DNA of 64,000 nt from Alisma plantago-aquatica (lineage: Eukaryota > Streptophyta > Magnoliopsida > Alismatales > Alismataceae), in the NCBI GenBank assembly GCA_963693085.1, contig OY856410.1:882681335-882745334 (forward strand), in the 5' to 3' direction. Numbering within the stretch: the first letter of the stretch is position 1; the number at the start of each line of letters is the position of its first letter. The notes below the pieces were generated by a model. That model was not told the DNA's origin. It did no database searches and saw only the letters and a program-made list of their open reading frames with translations. The translations under genes were made by a program, and so were the position numbers. Positions 54,536-64,000 of the stretch are shown one piece after another.

Positions 54536-57500
54536 TGTTAAACTAAGTATAATATTGATATATAGTTAGTGATATAGAAATCTATCCACTAAAAATGGAG
54601 AAACAACAATGAAGTATACCTAAACATTTGACCCAATAAAACATCACATAAAGATAAGTGACAACAATATTGAGTAAAATTTGACAAAATTTGAAGCTTT
54701 GGCTATGATAAGTATAGTTTATCCAATAATTTTGTGGTGTGAACCTAGAAATGTGTGCACGACCCTAGAGGAATTATATGTACTGGGCATAACTAGGTGC
54801 TCAAGAGACTCTTCAGGCTCTACTAAAATTTAAATTCCCAAAATGTGCCAAGCAGTCGGGAAGATAGAGTAATAGTAATTAGAATGTAGACATGAGGTGA
54901 TCGTTACTTGGTTCTCATGGTTATTTTGGCCATTTTTAGTTTTGCATCAAAGAAAATTCCCACCAACAAATTAATTTCTTTGTAATACTAAATGCATCAA
55001 GAAAAATGATTTTATGGAATATTTTAGATGATTTCTTGAACTAAGTCACAATCAAGGAGGTATAAGAAAACCCTAGAGGAGAAACCTAGAGTTGGTGAAG
55101 GATATCACATTATATTTGGCATGCCTATTCAAATTTCCATTTGAATGCTTTAATGGGGTGGAGAATAGTACCTGACTAGACCAAGTATATATCAATTTCA
55201 AGGACAAAATCCTCTTTAAATGGTGGAGAGTTGTAACATATTGGATTTTGGGTGAAAAATATATTTTGAGGCATGATCCATTACTTTTTACCTAACTTGA
55301 ACTCGTTCCAAGGCATATTCAATTATCTGATTAGTTCTCACGTCCTTTAATATAAATTATGTTTAAATGAGGTCATTCTCCTCATTTGAAAAATATTTAC
55401 AAACTAGTCTCTTGTTTTATCTTCATGAGCCACTTTTACATAACACTATTTGACATTCTTGTGTTCCAATACCTTGATTAGAACTAGTATTTCAATATTC
55501 ACCTACTACTTCAACTAATGGCTTTGGAATAAATATACATTATATCAACGATTATAAATAATAATTGTTGAGTGACTAATGAGAGAAAGTCTAATTGATT
55601 AAGTAAGACCTTTAAACCAATAACAACTAGTCTAGAAGATTTTAAGATGAAAATTAAAGCAATGGAGAAATTTTCATAGTATTTGGCCTTAAAAACATAA
55701 GGTTCAAACCAAACAAATAGGACATATGAATAGTTGATTTATTTTGAGACCGTTCTCCCCCCAAGAAACTGTAGCCATGATCTTAACACCTATCCCTGAG
55801 CAATAACTGCACTGCCATGACTTGGCTTGGCAATGAGGAAACAACTCTGTCATTAACTATAAACCTTTAATGAGCTGCCAGCTTTTCCCTCACCCTAGAA
55901 CCCTACAACCTCCATCTTAAATAATAATCTATACCTCAACCTGGAAGCATGACATATGGGCAACTTGACACTACCTTAGTGCCACCGTAAGTCACCTTCC
56001 TAACCGACCATCATTCCAACCTCACCATCACAGACATGCAACACATCCATGATCAAACTTACCACCCCAAAAAATTTTCACCTACAAACTAGAGCCCACA
56101 TCCTTAGAACCTTACTTCCGCTTGAGAAGAGGACTTTGCGGTCCAATCTGTCATCAACCACTACCAGTTTGTCTAGTACTACCTATATTACAAGGCCACC
56201 TCTAGATCCAATGTCTTTCTTTGACTCCTCTGCCGCCATAGATGGTCAACCCATCATCTCCTACAAACATGCACAATATCAAGTCAAAAGCTAGAGTGGT
56301 GGTGGCATGTCAAGATTGTTGAGGGATCCTAGACAGTAAGGTCATCCTTAACCAACTGTAGGTAAGCTTTGCATCACCTCTGACCATAAGTCCTTAACAA
56401 TACCACCTTTCAAGCTAGTGAAAGTACTTTTACTCAGACCTAAAACAAATCCCTCACATTGGTTGTCATACCACCTTGCCATGGAGATGTGTCCTAGGAT
56501 CTAAAACCTCTTCCTACCATGCGACCAGACCAAGAAGAGGTGGACTAGTCTTCAAAGATCTACATGTATGCAACTAGAGACTAAATTCCACAAGGTTCAA
56601 AGGTGTTGCGGGTCTACTGCACCTGGTACTACATGGGATGTACTTAGAAAAAATTGGTTTGATGTCCACCTAGAGTCAGTATCCATTTCCCCTGCAATTT
56701 CTATTTCCACAAAAACTTGTTAACATGACTAATCATGGTAGTAACTAAGAAAATACATCAAGCATTGTAGATAATGGTAGTAAGCATTTGATCATAGTAG
56801 GTATCAAAACAACATTGTGATCTAACTCCCTAGTATATGTATGTATCATATCTATGAAGCTATATGAATATAGTAGAATACTACTACATATACCTTGTAG
56901 ACTAGCAATATGTTAACAATACATCAAATAATATGATAATCATAGCTCAATTATTAGTCCATATGATTAAATACATACTAGATGTTAATTTGGATATGCT
57001 ATAAAACTAGATGCAACAACGGTATGAATTAGTTTACCTACATACTTAATAGTTGGTCATTATAATACTAAGGTATATATGTGGTTGTGTTAATAAGTAA
57101 TCATGTAGGAATCAGTGAATTCAATGATTTTTGGAAATTGAAATTTATACAAAAATCACGTTATTTTCATAAAACAAGCTCTATATACAAATATAAGTAT
57201 GATAAATATAAATACATATGAATACTAGGGGATACATCTATACATTTTAAACTATTGGAACAAAAAATGTTCCATGATAAGGAGTATTTATTAATATAGA
57301 TTATTTGTATATATACACACATATGTGACATGTATTAGTGTCAACCCTAATGTATTATGTAAATGATTTGTAAATCTAATGAAATAAGACTGACCAAAAC
57401 ACAACCATGGGGAAATGATATAGCCTGGAGTATGACCAAGAATCGTAATAATGAACTTTCACCTAATGAACTTAATAGGTGACTTCCATGTCAATAGAAA

Positions 57501-58313
57501 CCAATATCATTCTACACATGTAGATCATCCTTTAGATTGAATCTTAGATCTCTATACCTAGAATGTCTGGATTTTATACAATTTTATTCAAAGTATGAAA
57601 TTTCTATTATATTTGGAAGTTTATTCTATCTTGAAAGAAAGCATAGTAGATAGATTGGTTGGCCTAAACTTGTTTTAAACTTTAGCCTTCCTCTTTGCAA
57701 GGCCACCAACAATTATCTTTGAAAATGGTAGCACATTGTTTAAATGACAAAAAGGACAGTCTAGTGCCCATTGGTTAGTGGAATTATGCTTCCATGCCTC
57801 TGCCTAGAGTTAAAGGATATAGGATCCCTTAGTATACTGAGAATCTTAGTTGTTGTGTTTTTGTTCTCCATAGGAGAGAACAAATGGCTTCCCAACAAAT
57901 AGACATCGACATGTGCTATCTATTTGAGAAAAATTGAATTACTAGTCTCAAAAATTGATACATATTGATACTAAAAACCCAACTTTTCCATTTGATACAT
58001 GCCTACATTATTTTATTCTTTGCATTTTATCATAAAATATTTTGTAACTAGGTTCATATTTTTACTTTCCAAATATTAATTTTATATCGGTCATTTGGAT
58101 GACCTATGTTTCTCTTCTCTGGGTCCATGTGTGGTTTTTCTTCCTCTGGGAATTCATTGGAGAGTAGATAGGCATCAATTCATATTCATATTTCTATAAC
58201 CCAATGTATAAGCTTTCACAATTTTGATGTAAAGCATGATTGTAAAAATATTTATTTATATTTTTAACACAATTTTCTAAATATTTGATCATAAGGATCA
58301 GGTTCTTAAAACA
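54536..58313 (+). repeat. LTR A of the large-LTR derivative (3778 bp)
   Basis: Starts TGTTAAAC and ends ggttcttaaaaca before the primer site. It matches the second copy up to the window end; the part after 57260 cannot be compared because the other copy leaves the window. No coding frame. The TATA-like region near 55915 is degraded. Confidence 0.65.
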
Positions 58314-58324
58314 TGGTATAAGAG
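58314..58324 (+). other. Primer-binding site-like sequence (initiator Met tRNA)
   Basis: TGGTATAAGAG directly after a CA end; the canonical plant sequence is TGGTATCAGAGC. It supports 54536-58313 as a 5' LTR. Confidence 0.6.
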
Positions 58325-59078
58325 TGATAAACAGTCAACACTCATGCATGTCTTGTGGAAATTAGGGTTATAAATTAATATCATTAACCCTAGAATATTA
58401 ATTTTCATATAATTGATAACTTCCATTTGAAACCTAAAAATATATGTGAGAGTAATGTCACATTAATAATTTTCTCCAAGATCTGTTAATTGATTAGGAA
58501 CAAAATATCACCATGTTGGTGGAATGAGTTGAGGTGTCGAAGTAAGGATGTTTGGTGAAGGTTATGGCATAATTACTCATAGTCCACTTAGGCATTGGTG
58601 GGGTTTCCTCACTTTACATACCAACCCATCCAGAGCGATGTCTACTACTTGGAAAAAAACCTAATCTTGAATTTAGTCACTAACCTGATCTAAAAAGAAA
58701 ATGTGTGTATGTATAAACACATTCAATATGAAGAAAATAAATGACAACTTCTTAGGACTTGGATGGAAAACCCTACTAATACAAAACTTGTTTAAAAAAT
58801 GCCTCGTGATGACTTTGACAAAAGATCCCTACAAGATAGGATGAGTTGAGAGTTAAGTAATAGGTTCTCCTTTCATATGTGTAATAATGATATTTGCAAG
58901 GAAAAAAAGAGTTAATAATCCAACATTATCTCTTTAAAGATGCAAAAACAAAAATAAGATTTAAAATTGCATCCCAATCCATAATAAGATAATGAAATAG
59001 TAAAATGTGATAAATGTTAGGACATCTAGATTTTGAAATTCCCAATTTTTAGATATATATAATTTTTTTTAATATTTA
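58325..59078 (+). other. Interior of the large-LTR derivative
   Basis: About 750 bp of AT-rich DNA with no conserved gag or pol codons. No clear polypurine tract precedes 59079. Confidence 0.5.
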
Positions 59079-59428
59079 TGTTGAACTAAGTATAATAGTG
59101 ATAAAGAACTCTACTCACTTAAAATGGTGAAATACAAATGAAGCATATCTAAAATTTTGACCCAATAAAACGTCACATGGAGATAATTGACAATAATATT
59201 GAGTAAAATTTGATAAATTTTTGAGATTGTCCATGAAAACTACATTTATATAATATTTTGTGGTGTAACACAAAACGTTGATATTCATAATTGATTTATT
59301 AACCTATAAATGTGTACATGACCCTAGAGGAATTATATGGACTAAGCATCACTAGGTGCTTAGGAGACTCTTTACGTTCTACTAAAATCAATATTCCGAA
59401 AATGTGCAAGGGGATGATGGAGTAGGAC

Positions 59429-59883
59429 CAACATAGGTTAGTGGTTTTGGATATTAACATGAAGATCAATAAAGGCAAGCATAACAAAAACCAAGATAGT
59501 AGGATCAAGTGGTGGAATCTTAAAGGAGAGTATAAATTGACTTTTCATGATAAACTCATCAAGGATGTAACTTGGAATTTGGATTCGAATGTTAACACTA
59601 TGTGGCATAACATGAACTCCTGCATAACAAAAATTTCCAAAGAGGTTTTGGGGGAGTCTAAAGGTTGTGAGCCTCCACGGAAGGAGACTTGGTGGTGGAA
59701 TGATGAAGTACAAAAGTCTATTAAACTGAAAAGGGAGATCTATAGGAGCTTGCCCAAATCTAGAGATGATGCAACGTTCCAATGATACAAGCAAGCAAAG
59801 AAAGAAGCTAAAAAAGTTGTTCAGGAGGCAAGGTCTAGATACTTTGATGATATGTATAAGAAGTTGGACACCAGAGAAGGGGG

Positions 59884-59928
<45 letters not shown>

Positions 59929-61534
59929 GACTCGTATAAGAGAAAAGAAATGAAGATACTTGAGTCAAGTAAAATGCATCAAGAATGAAGATGGTATAGT
60001 ATTGGTGAAGGATGATGATATCAAGAACCAATGGAGAATTTACTTCCATAAGCTTTTCAATGGAGATATTGCATATAATGTTAGCGACTAGTGTGACATG
60101 AATACAAGAGATATCATTTAGACACGACGAGTTTCACCATTTGAGGTCAAGAATGCTTTTAAAAATATGAAAATGAGAAAGGCATGTGGACCAGATGGTA
60201 TTCCCATTGATGTATGGAAGAGTATGGGGGATGAGGGAGTTACATGGTTAAGAAAATTCTTTAACAAGATCATGAAGACCAAGAATATGTCAGATGAGTG
60301 GAGAAATAGTACTATAGTCCCCATCTACAAGAACAAAGGTGACGTTCAGAGTTGTACAAACTACAAAGGTATCAAGTTGATGAGTCACACGATGAAACTT
60401 TGAGAGATGATTTAAGAGCATAGGTTAAGATCTATAATGTAGGTATCAAACAACCAATATGGTTTCATGCCTGGAAGATCAACAAAAGATGCTATTTTTC
60501 TAATAAGGAGGCTTATGGAGAAGTATAAACAAAGCAAAAGATATCTTCATATGGTGTTTATCGATCTAGAAAAGGCTTATGATCGAGTACCCAGAGAAGT
60601 GTTGTGGATGGTTTTGAAGAAAAAGGGTGTGCCAATCCAATACATTGACTTGATCAAAGACATGTATGATAGCTCTACTACAAGTGTCAAGACTCCTGGA
60701 GGAGAGACACCAATTTTTACTATCACAGTTGGGGTACACCAAGGATCCACACCCAGACCATATCTATTTGTTCTTGTTATGGATGAGTTGACAAAGAATG
60801 TTCAGGATGATATTCCTTGGTGTATGTTATTTGTTGATGATATTGTTTTGATTGACGAAACTAAAGATGGATTGAATGATAAAGTTGAATGTTGGAGAAA
60901 GGCATTGGAATCACATGGATTGATGATTAGCAGGAGAAAAATTGAGTATATGCATTGCAATCTCAGCCAATCTCACAGTGTGAATGATGGAGCCAAGTTG
61001 GACGGAGCAGATATACCAAAATGTGATAAATTTTGTTACTTGGGTTCTATTATTCAAATAGATGGGGATGTCTAAATGATGTTTGTCATTGGATCACTAC
61101 ATGATGGTTGAAATGGAGGAGTGCAATTGGAGTATTATGCGATCAGAAGATCCCTCTCAGGTTAAAAAGTAAGTTTTATAGAATAGCTATACGACCAACC
61201 ATGCTCTATGGGAGTGAATGTTGGGTGGTGAAGAAATAAGGTCTCAACAAGATGAATGTGGCTGAAATGCGTATGTTGAGATGGATGTGTGGGAAGACAA
61301 GAAAAGATCACTTGAGAAATGACTATATTAGGAATAAAGTGGGGGTGGCAAGCATTGACGTCAAGTTGCGAGGACCGACTCAGATGGTATAGACATGTGC
61401 AACGTAGACCTACTAGTGCGCCTATACGAAGCAATGCTATTGAGCCAAACACTATAAATAGAAGAAGAGGAAGGCCTAAATTAACATGGTATGATCTTAT
61501 AAAGAGAGATTTTGAATCTCTACATCTCAATTAG
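59429..61534 (+). pseudogene. RTE LINE reverse transcriptase ORF, broken
   Basis: RT blocks in order: IKWWNLKGEYKLTF, KACGPDGIPIDVWKS (60175-60220), STIVPIYKNKGDVQSCTNYK (60310-60370), YGFMPGRSTKDAIFLIRRLM, MVFIDLEKAYDRVPREVLW (60550-60610), GVHQGSTPRPYLFVLVMDEL, and CMLFVDDIVLIDETKDG (60820-60870, catalytic Asp pair kept, usual Ala replaced by Val). Then come FCYLGSIIQ, LRWMCGKTRKDHLRND, and RWYRHVQRRPTSAPIR to a stop at about 61534. Stops lie at 59783, 60401, 60438 and 61073, with frameshifts near 61075 and 61320. A (TA)n run interrupts the frame at 59886. Confidence 0.9.
59886..59926. repeat. (TA)n microsatellite inside the RTE ORF
   Basis: About 20 TA units lie within codons that read EGGN-(IY)n, where related RTE elements have a short NDIYRLA-type segment. 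It looks like slippage expansion of an existing atatat. The long minus-strand open frame across it (203 codons) is an artefact. Confidence 0.9.
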
Positions 61535-64000
61535 AATATGGCCCATGATAGAGATGAATGGAAACAAAGGATCCATGTAGCCGCCCCCAACATAGTTGGG
61601 ACTGAGGCTTAGATGATGATGATGATGATGATGATACTAAATGTATCAAGAGAAATGATTTTATGGAATTTTATTGATGATTTCTTGAACTAAGTCACAA
61701 TGATGTATGAGAAAATGTTAGAGGAGAAACCTAGAGTTGGCAAAGGATACTACATTGTAGTTGGCATGCCGAGAATCCTAGAGTTGAAAAAGGATACTAC
61801 ATTATAGTTGACATGCCTATTTAGATTTATACTTGAATCCTTTTAAGGGGTGGAGAATAGTACCTGACTAGACCAAGGATATATTAATTTTGAGGATAAA
61901 ATCCTCATTAAATGGTGGAGAGTTGTAACCCACTGGATTTTAGGTGCTACATCTATTTTGAGCTATAATTCAACATTTCTCAAATGAAATAAAGAATTTT
62001 GAGAGGATGAGCGTCTCCCCCTTAACTTGAAGCCATTCCTTCATTCCAAGGCATATTCAATTTTCTGATTAGTTATCTTGTCCTTTGATATAAATTAGTC
62101 TTATTTTAAGTTAATTGTGTTCAAATGGGATCATTCTCCTCATTTGATAAATATTTACAAATCTCTTGATTTATCCTCATGAGTTACTTTAACATAATTT
62201 AACATTGTTTGACATTCTTGTCCTCCAATACCTTGATTAGAACTTGTATTTGAATAATTCACCTACTTCTTCAACTAATAACTTTGGAATAAATATATAG
62301 TAATATTTATAATTATAAATAATAATAGTTGAGTGACTAATGAGAGAAAGTTTAGCTGACTAATTAAGACCTTTAAACCAATAATAACCAGTCCATAAGA
62401 TTTTATGACAAGAATTAAAGCGATGAAGATATGTTCATAGTATTTGGCCATATAGATTAGGAGTTATGGAATTTAGAAGTAATTAAACATAGGGTTTCAC
62501 AACCAAATAAATAGGACCTATGCATACATATCTCTTTGGACACCATTATTCCTCCCGAGAAACCATAGCCATGATATCAACACCTATGTTTGAGTAGTAA
62601 TTACACTGCCATGACTTGGCTTGGCAACTAGGAAATGGTTGTGTTGTTAACTATAGACCTTCACCAAGTCGCTAGCTCTCCCCTCACCATAAAACCCTAG
62701 AACCTCCCCCTTCATATATAAGCTATACCCTAACCTAGAAGCATGACTAACGGGTGACTTGACACCATCTCACCACCATCGCAAGCCACCTTCCTGACCA
62801 GACTTAGTCTGACCTCACCATCACAGACCTGCAACCCAGCCACGATCAAACTTACCACCCCATAACTTTGCCACCTAGAAACCAAATCCCACATCTCAGA
62901 AGCATAGTATCGCATGAGAAGAGGACTCTACAAACCAATTTGTCATCAACCATTACTAGTCCTACTAGCACTGCCTAGATTACAATGCCACTCTAGATCC
63001 CAATGTCTTTCTTTGACTCATCTGCCACAATAGATGGTTGACCCATCATCTCCTCCAAACATGCATGATCTCAAGTCAAAATCTGGAGTGATGGTGATGA
63101 GTAAGATTGTCAAGGAATCCTCAATAGTAAGGTCATCCTTGATCAAGTAGATAAGCTTAAAATAGCCTCCAACCATAAGTCCTTAACAATACTATCTTTG
63201 AAGTCAATGAAAGTACTTTTAATTAGACTTACAACAGATCCTTCACACTAGCAGTCATGCCACCTTGCCATTGAGATGTGGCATGAGGTTGAAAACCTCT
63301 TCCCAACATGCGACCAGACCAAAGAAGATGTTGACTAATCTTTGAAGATCAGCATGTATGCAACTGGAGACTAAATTCCACAAGGTTCAACAGTGTTGTG
63401 GGTTTACTGTCACCCATACACTACATGAGATGTACTTAGAGCAAGTCAGTTTTAAGCCCACCTGAAGGTCATTATCCATTTCCCCTACAATTTTTATTTT
63501 CATAAAAACATGATAATGTGACTAAAGATGGTAGTAACTAACAACAGTATAGATAACAATAGTAAGAATCTTATCATAGCAGGTGTCTAAACAATGTTGT
63601 CATTTAACTCCCTAGTATATGTATGTGTCAGATATATGAAGCTATATGTATATAGTATAATACTACTACCTATACCTTGTAGAGTAGTAATATTCTAAGA
63701 ATAAGATAGTTAATAAGATAGTGATATCTCAATTATTAGTCCATACAACATATTAGATATTAATTTGGATATGCTATAAACCTGGATGCAGCAATGATAT
63801 GAATTAGTTTACCTACACTCTTAATTGTGTGCTTGTCTTAATAAGTAATCATCTAGGAATCTAGTAAATTCAATAAGCTTTAGAAATTGAAATGTATAAA
63901 ACAATCACATTATTTTCATAAAATAATTTTGATATATAAATATAAGTATGACAATTACAAATACATATGAATACTAGGGGATACATCTATTCATTTTAAA

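Larger units (their letters stand above)
59420..61635 (+). mobile_element. 5'-truncated RTE-type LINE with (GAT)8 tail
   Basis: The plus strand encodes the linker, RT and C-terminus of a plant RTE element and ends in eight GAT units (61612-61635), the microsatellite-type tail characteristic of RTE rather than a poly-A. The endonuclease is missing, as the copy starts at QHRLVVLDINMKINK. No target duplication is visible, and about 130 bp of the target seem deleted. Confidence 0.9.
54536..64000 (+). mobile_element. Large-LTR retrotransposon derivative with ~0.77-kb interior (partial)
   Basis: Two long direct copies begin TGTTAAACTAAGTATAAT (54536) and TGTTGAACTAAGTATAAT (59079). They align over kilobases, for example 54760-54850 with 59318-59405, 55020-55090 with 61663-61730, 55785-56720 with 62565-63500, and 57195-57250 with 63945-64000. 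A primer site lies at 58314, right after ...AAAACA. The interior up to 59078 is only 765 bp and encodes nothing recognisable, fitting a LARD-type non-autonomous element. The second copy carries an RTE LINE and runs past the window end. Confidence 0.7.
59079..64000 (+). repeat. LTR B of the large-LTR derivative, with RTE insertion, cut by window end
   Basis: Aligns with LTR A on both sides of the RTE LINE (59420-61635). About 130 bp present in LTR A at 54850-54980 are absent at the insertion point. A TATA-like catatataag lies at about 62713. Confidence 0.65.

Noticed and set aside
59438..60049. 203-codon minus-strand open frame
   Set aside because: It is antisense to the RTE LINE ORF and passes through the (TA)n run; the plus strand has clear RT homology.

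Overview
This window is nuclear DNA from a plant, almost certainly a flowering plant. I find no host gene, rRNA, tRNA gene or CRISPR array. Essentially all of it is transposable-element DNA: Ty3/gypsy chromovirus remains, an Athila-type gypsy derivative, two Ty1/copia elements of one family, two large solo LTRs, an L1-type LINE, an RTE-type LINE, a LINE 3' fragment, a probable tRNA-derived SINE, and a large-LTR element with almost no interior. The plant-specific initiator-Met-tRNA primer sites, the ATHILA ORF and the plant L1 ORF1 domain (DUF4283) fix the kingdom. The species cannot be read from the sequence.

Layout. (1) 1-13100: a decayed minus-strand Tekay/Del-like gypsy element (chromodomain, integrase, RNase H, RT, protease, gag). 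It is split by a 3.08-kb solo LTR (2170-5248, 5-bp target duplication) and a 5.04-kb L1 LINE (5991-11034, 16-bp target duplication). (2) 13100-21233: unassigned gypsy-like non-coding DNA split by a 3.99-kb solo LTR (14390-18382, 5-bp target duplication). (3) 21234-39879: an Athila-like element with 2.4-kb LTRs. The 5' LTR abuts the last codons of integrase, so primer site, gag and most of pol are missing, but the ATHILA ORF is kept. A LINE 3' end and a 9.26-kb Ty1/copia element (27759-37015, LTRs of 2243 bp each, duplication gtatg) are nested in it. (4) 39880-43166: a second minus-strand Tekay-like fragment and an LTR-like segment. (5) 43167-52757: an older copia of the same family, with gag still recognisable and a SINE-like insertion. 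(6) 52758-64000: unassigned LTR-like DNA, then a large-LTR derivative (LTR at 54536-58313, primer site at 58314, about 0.77 kb of interior, second LTR from 59079 past the window end) whose second LTR carries a 5'-truncated RTE LINE.

Three points stand out. First, three different LTR families each carry an array of family-specific, CpG-containing near-palindromes. In the copia LTR and in solo LTR 2 the array lies just upstream of the TATA box. Second, the younger reading frames are broken almost only by nonsense codons explicable as C:G to T:A transitions, with long stretches free of frameshifts, as expected from methylation and deamination of silenced DNA. Third, several derivatives have lost specific modules (gag from copia 1, gag-pol from the Athila element, everything from the large-LTR element) while keeping LTRs, so they may have depended on other copies. 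The order of insertion can be read from the nesting: decayed gypsy hosts first, then solo LTRs, LINE and Athila, then copia 1, whose LTRs differ by only about 2 percent.
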